Source: Propionivibrio sp.
GTDB taxonomy: Bacteria > Pseudomonadota > Gammaproteobacteria > Burkholderiales > Rhodocyclaceae
Assembly (NCBI RefSeq): GCF_016790145.1
Contig: NZ_JAEUOI010000047.1
Location: 18,296-82,295 of the forward strand
Length of the DNA stretch: 64,000 nucleotides
Direction: 5' to 3'
The translations under genes and the position numbers were made by a program. The notes beneath the pieces are model-generated. The model was not told where the DNA came from. It did not search any database and worked only from the letters and a program-made list of their open reading frames with translations. Positions 28,988 to 40,700 of the stretch are shown in pieces. Each line of letters begins with the position of its first letter. The first letter of the stretch is position 1.

Positions 28988-31213
28988 TTACCTGGTGCCT
29001 CTTGGTGTCCTTGGTGACCTGGTGGTTTGCACTTTTGGGTTTTGTTGACCCGATTTCTGAATCATCCCCGATTCCCGATGCCGCAAACCTGTGCCGGCCG
29101 GCTGAAACCCCGGAATCAGGTGTTTCTTGCCGCTGCCGATCAGGTCGGCGCGGCCCATCTGGCGCAGGGCATCGCGCAGCAGGGGCCAGTTTTCCGGGTC
29201 GTGGTAGCGCAGAAATGCCTTGTGCACGCGGCGCATGCGGCTGGCGCGGACGGTCTCGACCTGTTCCGAGTTACGCGTGACTTTTCGCAGCGGGTTGCGC
29301 TGCGTGTGGTACATCGCGGTGGCGATGGCCATCGGCGTCGGCAGGAAGGTCTGCACCTGGTCGAGACGGAAGTTGTTCTGCTTGAGCCACAACGCCAGGT
29401 TGAGCATGTCCACATCGCGCGTTCCGGGATGCGCGGCGATGAAGGACGGGATCAGGTACTGCTCCTTGCCCGCCTCCTTCGAAAACTTGTCGAACAGCCG
29501 CTTGAACTCGTCGTAGGCGCCGATTCCCGGCTTCATCATGTGCGCCAGCGGCCCTTCTTCGGTATGCTCAGGGGCGATTTTCAGGTAGCCGCCGACGTGA
29601 TGCGTCACCAGTTCCTTCACGTACTCGGGCGAACGCAGGGCCAGGTCGTAGCGCAGGCCGGAACCGATCAGCACCCGTTTAACGCCCTTGATCGCCCGCG
29701 CCTTGCGGTAGAGCTGGATGAGCGGCGCGTGGTCGGTATTCAGGTTGTCGCAGATGCCGGGGAACACACACGAGAGGAGGCGGCACGCGGCTTCGATTTT
29801 CGGATCCTTGCAGGCCAGCCGGTACATATTGGCCGTCGGCCCGCCGAGATCGGAAATGGTTCCGGTGAAGCCTGGCGTTCGGTCGCGGATTTCCTCGATC
29901 TCTCTGAGGATCGATTCTTCCGAGCGGCTCTGGATGATGCGCCCTTCGTGTTCGGTGATCGAGCAGAAGGTACAGCCGCCAAAGCAGCCGCGCATGATGT
30001 TGATCGAGAAACGGATCATGTCGAAGGCCGGAATCTTCGCCTCACCGTACGCGGGGTGCGGTTTGCGCTGGAACGGCGCGGCAAAGACGCCATCCATCTC
30101 TGCCGTTGTCAGCGGGATCGGCGGCGGATTGAGCCACACGTCACGCTCGCCGTGCGCCTGGATCAGCGCGCGCGCGTTGCCCGGGTTCGATTCGATGTGG
30201 AAGGTTCGCGAGGCATGGGCATAGAGTACCGGATCGGCCACCACCTGCTCGTAGGACGGCAGACGAATCGCCGTCCGCGACCGCTCCAGCCGGGGCATGC
30301 GGGTGTGCGACTTGAGCTGCGGGTGGAAGCGGATGGCCTGCGGGATGGCCTGCGCCGGTGCCCTGGGCGCTTCTCCTGGCGCTGCCGACGAGGCACAGAG
30401 CGTTTCCTTGCCCGGCTCGGGTTGCATGGCGTACGGGTCGGCGTGGCGGATCAGCGGCCCCGGCGTGTCGACGTCGCTGGCATCGATCTCCGACCAGTCG
30501 CTGGCGGGCAACCAGCCGCGCGGCACCATGAAGGCGGTACCGCGCAGATCGCGGATTTCAGCAATCTTTTCGCCGGCCGCCAGGCGGTGTGCAAGCGCCA
30601 CGATGGCGCGCTCGGCGCTGCCAAAGATCAGCATGTCGGCTTTAGAATCGGGCAACACCGAGCGCCGCACTTTGTCCGACCAGTAATCGTAGTGGGCGAT
30701 CCGGCGCAGGCTGGCTTCGATCGAGCCGATTACGACATTGGCCTGCGGAAACGCTTCGCGGCAACGCTGGGCATAAACCACGACGGCGCGGTCCGGCCGC
30801 CTGTTGGGCTCGGCATTGGGAGTATAGGCATCGTCCGAACGGATTTTCCGGTCCGAGGTGTAGCGATTGACCATCGAATCCATGTTGCCCGAGGTCACGC
30901 CAAAGAACAGGTTGGGCTGGCCCAGCGTCCTGAAGGCCTTGGCCGACAGCCAGTCGGGCTGGCTGATGATGCCGACTCGAAAGCCCTGCGCCTCAAGCAG
31001 GCGCCCGACCAGCGCCATGCCGAAACTCGGATGATCGATGTAGGCATCGCCGGTGACCAGAATGATGTCGCAGGAATCCCAGCCGAGCACGTCCATCTCG
31101 GCGCGCGACATGGGCAGGAAGGGCGCAACGCCAAAGCGCCCGGCCCAGAACTTGCGGTAGGAAAACAGGGGTTTCGCTACGCCGCTCTGCAGCGGCGACA
31201 CGGATGTATTCAT
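28988..31213 (-). CDS. ygiQ: YgiQ family radical SAM protein
   Basis: 741 residues, near the usual length. Order: N-terminal UPF0313 domain ([16 protein letters not shown], conserved), the radical SAM core with CFGGCTFCS (4Fe-4S ligands Cys-x3-Cys-x2-Cys) about residues 400-415, followed by [16 protein letters not shown], and a C-terminal region with the [13 protein letters not shown] motif. The molecular substrate is not established for the family. Long low-complexity C-terminal tail ends in [11 protein letters not shown], probably disordered. Confidence 0.95.
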   Translation of the reverse strand: MNTSVSPLQSGVAKPLFSYRKFWAGRFGVAPFLPMSRAEMDVLGWDSCDIILVTGDAYIDHPSFGMALVGRLLEAQGFRVGIISQPDWLSAKAFRTLGQPNLFFGVTSGNMDSMVNRYTSDRKIRSDDAYTPNAEPNRRPDRAVVVYAQRCREAFPQANVVIGSIEASLRRIAHYDYWSDKVRRSVLPDSKADMLIFGSAERAIVALAHRLAAGEKIAEIRDLRGTAFMVPRGWLPASDWSEIDASDVDTPGPLIRHADPYAMQPEPGKETLCASSAAPGEAPRAPAQAIPQAIRFHPQLKSHTRMPRLERSRTAIRLPSYEQVVADPVLYAHASRTFHIESNPGNARALIQAHGERDVWLNPPPIPLTTAEMDGVFAAPFQRKPHPAYGEAKIPAFDMIRFSINIMRGCFGGCTFCSITEHEGRIIQSRSEESILREIEEIRDRTPGFTGTISDLGGPTANMYRLACKDPKIEAACRLLSCVFPGICDNLNTDHAPLIQLYRKARAIKGVKRVLIGSGLRYDLALRSPEYVKELVTHHVGGYLKIAPEHTEEGPLAHMMKPGIGAYDEFKRLFDKFSKEAGKEQYLIPSFIAAHPGTRDVDMLNLALWLKQNNFRLDQVQTFLPTPMAIATAMYHTQRNPLRKVTRNSEQVETVRASRMRRVHKAFLRYHDPENWPLLRDALRQMGRADLIGSGKKHLIPGFQPAGTGLRHRESGMIQKSGQQNPKVQTTRSPRTPRGTR

Positions 31214-31305
31214 TGGGGGCGGAACCGGCAGTGATCAGACATTTCGGAGCATGCAAGCATAGGCAATCAGACCAGTCCTTGGTTCAATCGGGGATCGGGA
31301 AATAA

Positions 31306-31338
31306 GAACCCCCGCAAGCTTTTGGCTGGCAGGGGTTC
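31306..31338 (-). terminator. Terminator of the tRNA operon
   Basis: On the minus strand, GAACCCCTGCCAGC pairs with GCTTGCGGGGGTTC (14 base pairs, one mismatch, CAAAA loop) and is followed by TTATTT, 5 bases after the tRNA-His 3-prime end. The T run is weak. Confidence 0.7.
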
Positions 31339-31342
31339 GGTC

Positions 31343-31419
31343 TGGGGCGATGTACGGGGGTCGAACCCGTGACACCTGGAATCACAATCCAGTGCTCTAC
31401 CAACTGAGCTAACACCGCC
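31343..31419 (-). tRNA. tRNA-His(GTG)
   Basis: 77 bases including the extra G at position -1 and an encoded CCA. Acceptor GCGGTGT pairs with ACATCGC, and the anticodon loop carries GTG (TGGATTGTGATTCCA). The G-1:C73 pair is the histidyl identity feature. Confidence 0.96.
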
Positions 31420-31426
31420 ATCGATC

Positions 31427-31503
31427 TGGCACGCCCGGCGAGACTCGAACTCACAACCCCCGGCTTAGAAGGCCGGTGCTCTATCCGGTTGAGCTACGGG
31501 CGC
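31427..31503 (-). tRNA. tRNA-Arg(TCT)
   Basis: 77 bases with encoded CCA. The anticodon loop CTTCTAA carries TCT between stems CCGGC and GCCGG; reads AGA/AGG codons. The spacer to tRNA-His is 7 bases. Confidence 0.96.
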
Positions 31504-31565
31504 GAATCGCGAGACTGTCGGGAATTGCTTCCCGCCGGTACCGCTTCTTGATTTAAAAAAATTTC

Positions 31566-31642
31566 TGGTCGGGGCGGTGGGATTCGAACTCACGACCCTC
31601 TGCTCCCAAAGCAGATGCGCTACCAGGCTGCGCTACGCCCCG
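31566..31642 (-). tRNA. tRNA-Pro(TGG)
   Basis: 77 bases with encoded CCA. The anticodon loop is TTTGGGA (TGG), reading all or most CCN codons. First gene of the Pro-Arg-His operon. Confidence 0.96.
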
Positions 31643-31653
31643 AAGAAGGGCGC

Positions 31654-31682
31654 ATTCTACAGACTGACCCTGGCAAGGTCAA
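31654..31682 (-). promoter_or_regulatory. Strong sigma70-type promoter of the tRNA operon
   Basis: On the minus strand TTGACC (31677-31682), a 17-base spacer and TAGAAT (31654-31659) end 11 bases before tRNA-Pro. This fits a stable-RNA promoter. Confidence 0.8.
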
Positions 31683-31914
31683 TTGCGCAGCGCGCTTTTG
31701 TCGCGCTGTTTTACTGGCTGTCGCAAATCTGTTTGCATTCTGGTGGTGTCTGTACCGGAACCTGGCGAAGGCAAGTAGCGCAAGGCGCTGGTTACGTTAC
31801 AATCCCCTCAGGACAGGCGAACGAACTCCCGGCATTTCATCGATAACTTGCAGGGTTCCGCTATTTCTGATATTAAATCGCCTTTTTGCAAAAACGAATG
31901 GATGGTTTCTGAAC

Positions 31915-32340
31915 ATGAGTGAAGAATTGCTCCACAAACATTTCGCCCCCTACACTGCCAAAAAGGGCGAGGAATACATGAGCAGCAAACAACTGACTCA
32001 TTTCCGCACCATCCTCGAAACGCTCAAGTTGGAACTGATGAGCGACATCGAGCGTACGGTTCACACCATGCAGGATGAAGCGACCGTTTTCGCCGACCCC
32101 AACGACCGTGCAAGCCAGGAAACCGACATTGCCATCGAGCTTCGTAACCGCGATCGCGAACGCAAGCTGATCAAGAAAATTGAAGAAACGATAGACCGCA
32201 TCGAAAACGGTGACTACGGTTACTGCAACGGTTGCGGCGTCGAGATCGGCATCAAGCGCCTCGAAGCCCGCCCGACGGCGACACTGTGCATCGACTGCAA
32301 GACGCTTGAGGAAGTCCGCGAAAGGCAGATCGCCAAATAG
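31915..32340 (+). CDS. dksA: RNA polymerase-binding transcription factor DksA
   Basis: 141 residues. Secondary-channel factor that works with ppGpp. The coiled-coil tip reads [11 protein letters not shown], keeping the essential Asp and Ala, and the four-Cys zinc finger CNGCG...CIDC is intact; the stretch [16 protein letters not shown] is the family signature. The ATG was chosen by family length; the frame runs further upstream over the tRNA-Pro gene with no homology. A bidirectional terminator follows. Confidence 0.96.
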   Translation: MSEELLHKHFAPYTAKKGEEYMSSKQLTHFRTILETLKLELMSDIERTVHTMQDEATVFADPNDRASQETDIAIELRNRDRERKLIKKIEETIDRIENGDYGYCNGCGVEIGIKRLEARPTATLCIDCKTLEEVRERQIAK

Positions 32341-32390
32341 GCGGCCATTCACTGGCGATTCTTACGTCATCGAATGTTGACGTTCAAATA

Positions 32391-32416
32391 AAAAAGGACG
32401 CCGCAGCGTCCTTTTT
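32391..32416. terminator. Bidirectional terminator between dksA and pnp
   Basis: Perfect 11-base stem AAAAAGGACGC / GCGTCCTTTTT with a 4-base loop, T-rich on both strands, between the converging dksA and pnp genes. Confidence 0.92.
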
Positions 32417-32436
32417 GTCACCCGGCGAAAAATTAC

Positions 32437-34563
32437 TTATTGATGCGAGGCAGCCGGCACGGCGGCCGCACCGCCCTCTTCCACGCTCACCGCCTTCATC
32501 GACAGGCGCACGCGTCCTTTTTCGTCTGCTTCGAGCACCTTGACGCGGACTTTCTGGCCTTCCTTGAGGTAGTCGGCAACCGCATTGACGCGCTCGTTTG
32601 CGATTTGCGAGATATGCAGCAGTCCGTCGCGTCCCGGCAGGATGCTGACGATGGCACCAAAGTCGAGGAGCTTGAGTACAGTCCCTTCGTAAACCTTGCC
32701 CACTTCGACTTCGGCGGTGATCGCTTCGATGCGAGCCTTGGCCTGTTTGGCGGCGTCACCGCTAACTGAAGCAATGGTGATCGAACCGTCTTCCTTGATG
32801 TCGATGGTGGTGCCGGTTTCCTCGGTGATGGCGCGAATCACGGCGCCCCCCTTGCCGATCACGTCACGAATCTTCTCCGGGTTGATCTTCATCGTGTAAA
32901 GGCGAGGTGCGTAGGTCGATACTTCTTCACGCGGGCCGGAAGACAAGCTCTGCATCTGGGCCAGGATATGCAGACGCGCTTCCTTGGCCTGAGCCAGCGC
33001 CACCTGCATGATTTCCTTGGTAATGCCCTGAATCTTGATGTCCATCTGCAGCGCGGTGACGCCCGAATCGGTGCCGGCGACCTTGAAGTCCATGTCGCCG
33101 AGGTGATCTTCGTCGCCCAGGATGTCGGTGAGAACGGCAAAACGATTGCCATCCTTGATCAGACCCATGGCGATGCCGGCCACATGCGCCTTGAGCGGCA
33201 CACCGGCATCCATCAGCGCCAGGGAAGAACCACAGACCGAAGCCATCGAGCTCGAACCATTTGATTCGGTGATCTCGGAGACAACACGCATGGTGTAGGA
33301 GAAGTCTTCCGCTTTCGGCAGAACGGCGATCATGGCCCGCTTGGCGAGACGGCCATGGCCGATTTCGCGACGCTTCGGCGTACCCATGCGACCGCATTCA
33401 CCCGTGGCATAGGGCGGGAAGTTGTAGTGCAGCATGAAGCGCTCGCGGTATTCACCGGCGAGGGCATCGATGATCTGCTCGTCACGGCCGGTACCCAGCG
33501 TGGCTACAACCAGCGCCTGCGTTTCGCCGCGCGTGAATAGCGCAGAGCCGTGGGTGCGCGGCAATACGCCCGAACGGATGGCAATCGGGCGCACGGTACG
33601 CGTATCGCGACCGTCTATGCGCGGTTCGCCAGCCAGAATGCGGCTACGCACGATTTTGGCTTCGATCTCGAAGAACAGATTCTTGATGGTGTTGGCATCA
33701 GGCGCATTATCGCCCGCGCTCAGCACTTCAATCGCCTTGCTCGAAATATCATGGATGCGCTGGGTACGCTGCTGCTTGCTGGTGATGCGGAAAGCGTCCT
33801 GCAGGTCGGCTTCAACCAGGGCGTTGAGCTTGCCGGCCAGTTCTTCATTCCTGGCTGCGGGCGCCCAGTCCCACTCCGGCTTGCCGGCTTCTTCAACCAG
33901 TTCGTTGATGGCGTTGATGACAACCTGCATCTGGTCATGGCCGTATACCACGGCACCGAGCATGACTTCCTCGGACAATATGTCGGCTTCCGATTCAACC
34001 ATCAGCACCGCCGATTGCGTTCCGGCGACGACCAGGTTGAGCTGGCTGCTCTTGAGCTGGCTCTGCGTCGGGTTAAGCACATACTGGCCGTCGATATAAC
34101 CGACACGGGCCGCACCGATCGGGCCGTCGAACGGGATACCGGAAACAGCCATGGCGGCAGAAGCACCGATGATCGAAGGGATATCCGGATCGATCTCGGG
34201 GTTGAGCGAAACCACCATCGCCACCACCTGTACTTCATTGTAGAAACCCTCAGGAAAGAGCGGGCGAAGCGGACGGTCGATCAGACGCGAGGTCAGTGTT
34301 TCCTTTTCCGACGCGCGGCCTTCACGCTTGAAGAAACCACCGGGAATGCGGCCGGCCGCATAGGTCTTTTCAATGTAATCGACGGTCAACGGAAAAAAAT
34401 CCTGTCCCGGCTTGGCTGACTTGTTGCCGACCACCGAGACCAGAACGACGGTGTCATCGACGGTGACGAGGATGACTGCACCGGCCTGACGGCCAATTTC
34501 ACCGGTTTCCAGCGTAACCTGATGAGCACCATAAGCGAAAGTTTTCTTGACGATAGTAAACAT
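32437..34563 (-). CDS. pnp: Polyribonucleotide nucleotidyltransferase (PNPase)
   Basis: 708 residues. Phosphorolytic 3-to-5-prime exonuclease of the RNA degradosome. Two RNase PH domains (N-terminal with [22 protein letters not shown]; second with [17 protein letters not shown] and the catalytic DxxD of FKVAGTD), then a KH domain ([20 protein letters not shown]) and an S1 domain ([18 protein letters not shown]). The [12 protein letters not shown] was chosen (GAGAGAGGG upstream); 5 more codons upstream are non-conserved. Downstream of rpsO, as in most proteobacteria. Confidence 0.97.
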   Translation of the reverse strand: MFTIVKKTFAYGAHQVTLETGEIGRQAGAVILVTVDDTVVLVSVVGNKSAKPGQDFFPLTVDYIEKTYAAGRIPGGFFKREGRASEKETLTSRLIDRPLRPLFPEGFYNEVQVVAMVVSLNPEIDPDIPSIIGASAAMAVSGIPFDGPIGAARVGYIDGQYVLNPTQSQLKSSQLNLVVAGTQSAVLMVESEADILSEEVMLGAVVYGHDQMQVVINAINELVEEAGKPEWDWAPAARNEELAGKLNALVEADLQDAFRITSKQQRTQRIHDISSKAIEVLSAGDNAPDANTIKNLFFEIEAKIVRSRILAGEPRIDGRDTRTVRPIAIRSGVLPRTHGSALFTRGETQALVVATLGTGRDEQIIDALAGEYRERFMLHYNFPPYATGECGRMGTPKRREIGHGRLAKRAMIAVLPKAEDFSYTMRVVSEITESNGSSSMASVCGSSLALMDAGVPLKAHVAGIAMGLIKDGNRFAVLTDILGDEDHLGDMDFKVAGTDSGVTALQMDIKIQGITKEIMQVALAQAKEARLHILAQMQSLSSGPREEVSTYAPRLYTMKINPEKIRDVIGKGGAVIRAITEETGTTIDIKEDGSITIASVSGDAAKQAKARIEAITAEVEVGKVYEGTVLKLLDFGAIVSILPGRDGLLHISQIANERVNAVADYLKEGQKVRVKVLEADEKGRVRLSMKAVSVEEGGAAAVPAASHQ

Positions 34564-34649
34564 TATTCCCTCTCTCAATAGTTCAACTTACGTACCCACG
34601 ACACCGGTACGCAATTCAACAACGCGCCAAAATGGCAAAAAGCAGCAAA

Positions 34650-34685
34650 GACAGCGGCACAGCCCACAAGGGGCTGGCCGCTGTC
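34650..34685 (-). promoter_or_regulatory. Long hairpin in the rpsO-pnp spacer
   Basis: GACAGCGGC and GCCGCTGTC frame an inner CAGCCC / GGGCTG stem (one bulged base). It lies between the rpsO stop and the pnp start. In E. coli an RNase III-cleaved stem in this spacer controls pnp autoregulation; a similar role here is inferred from position and shape. Confidence 0.6.
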
Positions 34686-34737
34686 ATCCACTCGACTCTT
34701 CTGCACTCCCGACCGCACTGCGGTTCGGCAGACAGGC

Positions 34738-35007
34738 TTACTTACGCAGGCCGAGACGTTGAATCAGCGCACGATAAGAATCGGCGTTCGTACTCTTCAG
34801 GTAGTCGAGCAGCTTGCGCCGACGGCTGACCATGCGCAGCAGCCCGCGCCGTGAATGATGGTCCTTGACGTGCTCCTTGAAGTGAGCGGTCAAGTCATTG
34901 ATACGCGCGGTGAGCAAAGCCACCTGGACTTCGGAGGAACCGGTATCACCCGCGCTACGCTGGTAATCGCTCATGATCTGCGCTCTTTGCGCAACATTGA
35001 TCGCCAT
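34738..35007 (-). CDS. rpsO: 30S ribosomal protein S15
   Basis: 89 residues, exactly S15 size. Contains [29 protein letters not shown] and [19 protein letters not shown] (16S central-domain binding; segments given shortened: [34 protein letters not shown]). The ATG is fixed by family length. A separate promoter lies upstream. Confidence 0.98.
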   Translation of the reverse strand: MAINVAQRAQIMSDYQRSAGDTGSSEVQVALLTARINDLTAHFKEHVKDHHSRRGLLRMVSRRRKLLDYLKSTNADSYRALIQRLGLRK

Positions 35008-35103
35008 GTCAAACTCTCTTTCGTGAAAATGGCGCAGCCCCAGTTTGATAGAGCACACGCCAGGTTAATGAACAGGATAATCGCTTGGCGAAGCGAGCCG
35101 CGG

Positions 35104-35133
35104 ATTATAGCCTGTTCACGCGTTGGCCGACAA
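35104..35133 (-). promoter_or_regulatory. Probable rpsO promoter
   Basis: On the minus strand TTGTCG (35128-35133), 18 bases, TATAAT (35104-35109), about 95 bases before the rpsO start. A short hairpin CGCTTCGCCAAGCG follows in the leader, possibly for S15 autoregulation. Confidence 0.6.
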
Positions 35134-35149
35134 GCTTGGCGTATCGCGA

Positions 35150-36058
35150 TCAGGCGCACACCAGGCGGCGCGGATGCACTTTTCCTGAAGCGTCGGCTTC
35201 ACCCAGACCGAGCAAACGATGCTCGCCATACACCCGGCACTTTCCCTGCATTGCCGTGTCGGGACCCGCGATACTGACCGGATTGCCGTGAGAAAACCGC
35301 AGCGTGGCCTCACTGTCGAGATGGATTGCAGGTAACGTCTGCAACAGGGCATCCGGCGCCAGCAGGCACTGGGCACGATCTGCTTCGGAAAGCGCATTGA
35401 GTCGATCCAGGGTGAGCGCATCGGCAATCTGAAGCGAACCAACCGAAATCCGTCGCAAAGCCGTCAAATGAGCACCGCAGGCAAGCGCATTTCCAATATC
35501 CTCGGCCAGCGTACGAATGTAGGTTCCTTTGCTGCAGGTGACGCGCAAACGGCAGCGATCGCCGGTGAAACCGAGAAGCAACAATTCGTTGATGGTGACC
35601 GCGCGGGCTTCACGATCGACTTCAATGCCTTGCCTTGCCAACCGATAGAGGGGTTGACCATCGCGCTTGAGCGCTGAATACATTGGGGGAACCTGACTGA
35701 TCCGGCCGCGAAAGCGCAGCAGGGCCGCTTCCAGTTCTGACCGTCCGAAGTGCGGTTGGCGACGTTGCAAAACAGCGCCTTCGGCATCCCCGGTATCGGT
35801 CGTCACGCCGAACAGTAGTTCAGCTTCGTAGGTTTTGTCGGCGTCGAGCAGATCCGACGAGAACTTGGTGGCCTCGCCAAAACACAGCGGCAGCAAACCT
35901 GTGGCCAGCGGATCCAGTGTTCCGGTATGCCCGGCCTTGGCAGCAGAGTACAAACGGCGCGCACTTTGCAAGGCCGCATTGGATGTCATGCCACTCGCCT
36001 TGTCGAGCAGCAGTACGCCGTCGACGCGCTGCCAGGTGCGTTTGCTACCTGTCGCCAA
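35150..36058 (-). CDS. truB: tRNA pseudouridine(55) synthase TruB
   Basis: 302 residues. Makes psi55 in the T-loop of tRNAs. The catalytic GHTGTLDPLATGLLPLCFGEATK carries the nucleophile Asp; the N-terminal GVLLLDKASGMTSN and SKGTYIRTLAEDIG motif are also present (shortened here: LLLDKASGMTSN). A TTG start lies 14 bases inside the end of rbfA; no better in-frame start exists above the conserved region. Confidence 0.95.
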   Translation of the reverse strand: MATGSKRTWQRVDGVLLLDKASGMTSNAALQSARRLYSAAKAGHTGTLDPLATGLLPLCFGEATKFSSDLLDADKTYEAELLFGVTTDTGDAEGAVLQRRQPHFGRSELEAALLRFRGRISQVPPMYSALKRDGQPLYRLARQGIEVDREARAVTINELLLLGFTGDRCRLRVTCSKGTYIRTLAEDIGNALACGAHLTALRRISVGSLQIADALTLDRLNALSEADRAQCLLAPDALLQTLPAIHLDSEATLRFSHGNPVSIAGPDTAMQGKCRVYGEHRLLGLGEADASGKVHPRRLVCA

Positions 36059-36446
36059 GATCGGTTTCAGGCGTCGGATCAGAGGCTTCCGAAATCGCCA
36101 CGGCTTCCTGGATCAGCCGGGAGAGCTCGGCTCCGCGTTCGAGCGATTGATCAAACACGAAATGCAATTGCGGTGTCATGTGAATGCTGATGCGCTTGCC
36201 CAGTTCACGACGTAGGAAACCCGAGGCCTTCTGCAAGCCAGTCATCACCTCCGGCAGATGTTCGCTGCCGGCCAGGGTGCTGAAAAACACCTTGGCGTGG
36301 GCATAATCCGCCGTCACCTCAACCTCGGTGATGCTGATCATGCCAACGCGTGGATCCTTCAGTTCGGTGCGTATCAGTTCCGCCAGTTCGCGGCGAATCT
36401 GTTCGCAAACCCGGTCCTTGCGCGCAAAACTCTTGTTGATCGTCAC
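36045..36446 (-). CDS. rbfA: Ribosome-binding factor A
   Basis: 133 residues. 16S maturation factor of the KH-fold type: REL-rich helix, DPRVGMISITEVEVTADYAHAKVF, and the LGKRISIHMTPQLHFVFD core. Directly follows infB (0-base gap) and overlaps truB by 14 bases. Confidence 0.96.
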   Translation of the reverse strand: MTINKSFARKDRVCEQIRRELAELIRTELKDPRVGMISITEVEVTADYAHAKVFFSTLAGSEHLPEVMTGLQKASGFLRRELGKRISIHMTPQLHFVFDQSLERGAELSRLIQEAVAISEASDPTPETDLGDR

Positions 36447-39182
36447 TTACAGCGTCCGGGCGATTTCCGTCACGTCATACACTTCCAGTTGATCGCCTTC
36501 CTGATAGTCGTTGAAATTTTTCAGCGACAGGCCGCATTCGAACCCGGAACGGACTTCCTTTACATCATCCTTGAAACGCTTGAGCGACTCGAACTCACCG
36601 TCCCATATAACGACATGGTCGCGCAACAGACGGGCACGCGAGCTCCGTTTGACCAGGCCTTCGAGCACATAGCAGCCGGCGATGGTGCCGATCTTGGTGG
36701 CACGGAAGACCTGGCGAATCTCGACCAGACCGGTGACATCTTCCCGCTTTTCGGGCGACAGCATGCCTGAGAGCGCAGCCCGCACTTCATCAACCGCATC
36801 GTAAATGATGTTGTAGTAACGGATATCGACGCCCACACTCTCGGCCGCCTTGCGCGCACCGGCATCGGCACGGGTGTTGAAGCCGATGATGACCGCCTTG
36901 GAGGCTTGCGCCAGATGCACGTCGGACTCGCTGATGGCACCCACAGCTCCGTGAATGACATTGACCTTGACCTCGTCGGTTGAAAGCTTCTGCAAGGACT
37001 GAACAAGGGCTTCCTGTGAACCCTGCACGTCGGCCTTGATGATCAGCGCCAGGGTTTTGACTTCGGCTTCAGTCATCTGGTCAAGGATATTCTCGAGATT
37101 GGCGGCCTGTTTGGTGGCCAGTTTGACGTCACGGAACTTGCCCTGGCGGAAGAGTGCGATTTCTCGCGCCTTGCGCTCGTCGGCAAGAACCACGGCCTCC
37201 TGACCGGCAGCCGGCACATCCGAGAGGCCAAGAATCTCGACCGGGATCGAGGGCCCGGCTTCCTTGATCGACTTTCCATTTTCATCAAGCATGGCGCGGA
37301 TACGACCGAATACCTGACCGGCCAGCAACACGTCACCTTGACGCAGGGTTCCTGTCTGCACCAGCATGGTCGCCACTGGCCCGCGTCCCTTGTCGAGACG
37401 CGCCTCGATGATCAAACCCTTCGCCGGCGCTTCCCTGGGCGCTCTCAGTTCAAGCACTTCGGCCTGGAGGAGGACATTTTCGAGGAGTTCGTCGATTCCC
37501 ACACCGGTCTTGGCGGAAACGGAAATAAAGGGAGCGTCACCGCCGTACTCTTCGGGAACGACTTGCTCGGCAACCAGTTCCTGCTTGACGCGCTCGGGGT
37601 TGGCTTCCGGCTTGTCGATCTTGTTGACCGCGACAATGATCGGCACACCCGCCGCTTTGGCGTGGTGAATGGCCTCTTTCGTTTGCGGCATGACGCCGTC
37701 GTCGGCGGCGACGACCAGGATAACAAGGTCAGTCGCTTTGGCACCGCGTGCGCGCATCGCCGTGAACGCTTCGTGCCCCGGCGTATCGAGGAAGGTCACC
37801 ATACCACGCTCGGTTTCGACGTGATAGGCACCAATATGCTGCGTAATGCCGCCCGCTTCACCGGAGGCCACCCGTGTACGACGAATATAGTCAAGCAGCG
37901 AGGTTTTGCCGTGGTCGACGTGTCCCATGACGGTGACCACCGGGGCACGCGGTAGTAGCGGCGCGTCATGATGCGCCGTATCGTCAATGAAGGCATCGGG
38001 ATCGTCAAGTTTGGCGGCAAAGGCCTTGTGGCCCATTTCCTCGACGATAATCATCGCCGTTTCCTGATCCAGCACCTGGTTGATCGTTACCATCGAACCC
38101 ATTTTCATCAGGGTCTTGATGACCTCAGTGGCCTTGACCGTCATCTTGTGTGCCAGATCGGAAACCGAAATGGTCTCCGGCACATGTACCTCGTGCACCA
38201 CGGCTTCGGTAGGTGCCTGGAAGGAATGCGCCTCATCGGTCTCGGTACCACGCGTGCTGCGCTTGCCATGCTTGTTGTCACGCCAGCCCGTGCCACCTGT
38301 CGCACCACGCGTCTTCAGCCCCTGTCGCTTGTTGGCGCCCTCGTTCTTCCACTGCCCCTTCTTGTCGGCCGATTTCTTGTCGGACGCACCGGGTTTGGCT
38401 ACCGGCTTGTGCAGGGTATTGTCATCCGCCGGCTTGTCAGTTGCAGTTTGTACAGCAACCTTTTTGGCGGCTTCGGCGGCGCGTGCAGCGACAGCTTTCT
38501 CTTCGGCTTCAATTTTCAGGCGTGCCAGATCGTCGATATGTTGCTTCTTGTACAAATACTCGGCTTCCTGACGTGCCCGCAGTTCGGCGTTGCGCCGTTC
38601 TTCCTCGGCGCGAAGCTTCTGTTGTTCCTCGCCAATAATCGAAGCGCGTGTCACAACTTTCTTGGTGCCGGCCCTTGCTTCGCCAGGTACTTCTGCTTTG
38701 ACCTCGGTGGCCGAAGTGGCGTTCACTACTGGCCCAGAACCGGACTTCGTCTCAACGACGGATTCGACAGGTGCTTCAATAACGAGGGTTTCAACGAGCG
38801 GCTCCGGCACAACGACCTGGATTTCCGGTGCTGGAGCTACTTCGAGGCGAACCTCAGGTTGAATTTCCGGCCTAAGTTCTGGAATATCACGCTTGACCAG
38901 CACCCGCTTCTTGCGCACTTCAACCTGAACCGTATGCGACTTTCCGTGCGAGTCCTGCGATCTGATCTCGCTGGTTTCCTTGCGCGTCAGGGTAATCTTG
39001 GTCTTGGCATCGCCGACGCCGTGCGAACGACGCAGATAATCGAGCAGTCTCGACTTGTCCTGCTCGGACAGAACGTCATCCGCCTTGCTCTTGGCAACAC
39101 CGGCCTTTTGCAACTGCTCGAGCAGCGACGCCGCCGGCATCTTGAGGTCGGTGGCAAATTGGGCAACACTTGTTTGCGCCAT
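36447..39182 (-). CDS. infB: Translation initiation factor IF-2
   Basis: 911 residues. N-terminal domain ([20 protein letters not shown]), a long Lys/Ala/Glu-rich linker (about residues 100-330), then the G domain (GHVDHGKT about residues 418-425, [13 protein letters not shown]) and the C-terminal fMet-tRNA binding domains. In-frame internal starts could give shorter IF-2 forms as in E. coli, but I see no decisive site. Between nusA and rbfA, as usual. Confidence 0.97.
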   Translation of the reverse strand: MAQTSVAQFATDLKMPAASLLEQLQKAGVAKSKADDVLSEQDKSRLLDYLRRSHGVGDAKTKITLTRKETSEIRSQDSHGKSHTVQVEVRKKRVLVKRDIPELRPEIQPEVRLEVAPAPEIQVVVPEPLVETLVIEAPVESVVETKSGSGPVVNATSATEVKAEVPGEARAGTKKVVTRASIIGEEQQKLRAEEERRNAELRARQEAEYLYKKQHIDDLARLKIEAEEKAVAARAAEAAKKVAVQTATDKPADDNTLHKPVAKPGASDKKSADKKGQWKNEGANKRQGLKTRGATGGTGWRDNKHGKRSTRGTETDEAHSFQAPTEAVVHEVHVPETISVSDLAHKMTVKATEVIKTLMKMGSMVTINQVLDQETAMIIVEEMGHKAFAAKLDDPDAFIDDTAHHDAPLLPRAPVVTVMGHVDHGKTSLLDYIRRTRVASGEAGGITQHIGAYHVETERGMVTFLDTPGHEAFTAMRARGAKATDLVILVVAADDGVMPQTKEAIHHAKAAGVPIIVAVNKIDKPEANPERVKQELVAEQVVPEEYGGDAPFISVSAKTGVGIDELLENVLLQAEVLELRAPREAPAKGLIIEARLDKGRGPVATMLVQTGTLRQGDVLLAGQVFGRIRAMLDENGKSIKEAGPSIPVEILGLSDVPAAGQEAVVLADERKAREIALFRQGKFRDVKLATKQAANLENILDQMTEAEVKTLALIIKADVQGSQEALVQSLQKLSTDEVKVNVIHGAVGAISESDVHLAQASKAVIIGFNTRADAGARKAAESVGVDIRYYNIIYDAVDEVRAALSGMLSPEKREDVTGLVEIRQVFRATKIGTIAGCYVLEGLVKRSSRARLLRDHVVIWDGEFESLKRFKDDVKEVRSGFECGLSLKNFNDYQEGDQLEVYDVTEIARTL

Positions 39183-39199
39183 GTGGAATCCTTTTCTAC

Positions 39200-40672
39200 T
39201 TACTCGAACCAGTGCGCACGCGCCGTGGTGATCAGTTGTTTGGCACGATCAACATCGATACCGGTCATTTCAGTGAGTTCGTCGACAGCCAGATCCGCCA
39301 GGTCGTCGCGCGTTTTGATACCGTTTCCGGCCAGCTTGCCGGCCAGCGGCTTGTCCATTCCCTCCAGGGCAAGCATGTCTTCGGCCACATCGTCGATCTG
39401 TTCTTCGGTAACGATGGCCTCGGTCAGTAAAACGTTTCGTGCGCGATCACGCAATTCCTGGACAGTAGCCTCATCAAAGGCTTCGATCTCAAGCATTTCA
39501 TGCAGGGGAACGTAGGCCACTTCTTCCAGCGTCGAGAATCCTTCGCTGATCAGAATATTGGCCACCTCTTCATCGACATCAAGCTTTTCCATGAACAGCA
39601 CGCGAATCGCGGCAGACTCGGCTTCAACGCGTGTCTGCGACTCTTCTTCGGTCATCAGATTGATTGTCCAGCCGGTCATTTCGGAGGCCAGGCGAACGTT
39701 CTGACCGCCACGGCCGATGGCAATCGCCAGATTGTCCTCATCAACGACGACATCCATGCTGTGCCGGTCCTCATCGACGATCACCGAAAGCACTTCGGCC
39801 GGCGCCAGTGCACCGACGACAAACTTTGCCGGATCAGCCGACCACAGCACGATATCGACACGCTCGCCGGCCAGTTCGTTGGTTACTGCCGTGACACGCA
39901 TGCCGCGCATGCCGACGCAGGTACCGATCGGATCAACACGCTGGTCATTGGACTTGACGGCAATCTTGGCGCGCATGCCGGCATCGCGGGCGGCGGCCTT
40001 GATTTCAAGAAGGCCGTCATCGACTTCCGGCACTTCCATCTCGAACAGCTTGATGATGAACTCGGGCGCCGTGCGCGACAGGATCAGTTGCGGGCCACGG
40101 GCGGCACGGTCGATACGCAGCAGAAAAGCCTTGATGCGGTCACCGACGCGCAGATTCTCGCGCGGGATCATCTGGTCACGCGGCAGTACCGCCTCGATCT
40201 TGCCGGCCTCGATAATGGCATTACCGCGTTCCATACGCTTGATGGTTCCGGTAACGAGATGCTCCTTGCGCTCAAGGAAGTCATTGAGAATCTGATCGCG
40301 CTCGGCATCGCGGATTTTCTGCAGAATCACCTGCTTGGCCGCCTGAGCGCCAATTCGCCCGAAATCAATCGGTTCCAGAGTCTCTTCGAGATAATCACCG
40401 ATTTCTACATCAGGATCCTGCTTCTGGGCTTCGGAGAGCGGGATATGCTGAGCCTCGTGAATGAAATCGGCGTCGGCCACGATCTCCCAGCGGCGGAAAG
40501 ACTCAAAATCGCCGGTTTCTCGATCGACAACAACGCGGACATCGGCCTCGTCGTGAATGCGCTTCTTGGTCGCTGACGCAAGCGCCAATTCAAGTGCACC
40601 GAAGACGATGTCCTTGCTCACGTTTTTCTCGCGCGCCAGCACATCCACCAGCAGCAAAATTTCGCGGCTCAT
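39200..40672 (-). CDS. nusA: Transcription elongation/termination factor NusA
   Basis: 490 residues. Order: RNAP-binding N-terminal domain ([17 protein letters not shown]), S1 domain ([12 protein letters not shown]...), two KH domains ([37 protein letters not shown]), and two acidic C-terminal repeats containing the helix-hairpin-helix that contacts RNAP alpha (truncated here to key cores: [21 protein letters not shown]). Starts at the first in-frame ATG with homology. Downstream of rimP. Confidence 0.97.
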   Translation of the reverse strand: MSREILLLVDVLAREKNVSKDIVFGALELALASATKKRIHDEADVRVVVDRETGDFESFRRWEIVADADFIHEAQHIPLSEAQKQDPDVEIGDYLEETLEPIDFGRIGAQAAKQVILQKIRDAERDQILNDFLERKEHLVTGTIKRMERGNAIIEAGKIEAVLPRDQMIPRENLRVGDRIKAFLLRIDRAARGPQLILSRTAPEFIIKLFEMEVPEVDDGLLEIKAAARDAGMRAKIAVKSNDQRVDPIGTCVGMRGMRVTAVTNELAGERVDIVLWSADPAKFVVGALAPAEVLSVIVDEDRHSMDVVVDEDNLAIAIGRGGQNVRLASEMTGWTINLMTEEESQTRVEAESAAIRVLFMEKLDVDEEVANILISEGFSTLEEVAYVPLHEMLEIEAFDEATVQELRDRARNVLLTEAIVTEEQIDDVAEDMLALEGMDKPLAGKLAGNGIKTRDDLADLAVDELTEMTGIDVDRAKQLITTARAHWFE

Positions 40673-40700
40673 ATTCTTACTACCCCCTGATCCAGCCTGA

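Noticed and set aside
29027-31234. 735-codon frame on the plus strand opposite ygiQ
   Set aside because: Runs opposite a clear radical SAM gene; GC-rich codon use leaves long antisense frames, and its translation has no recognisable domain.
37968-39515. 515-codon plus frame opposite infB
   Set aside because: Antisense of IF-2; low-complexity translation without domain.
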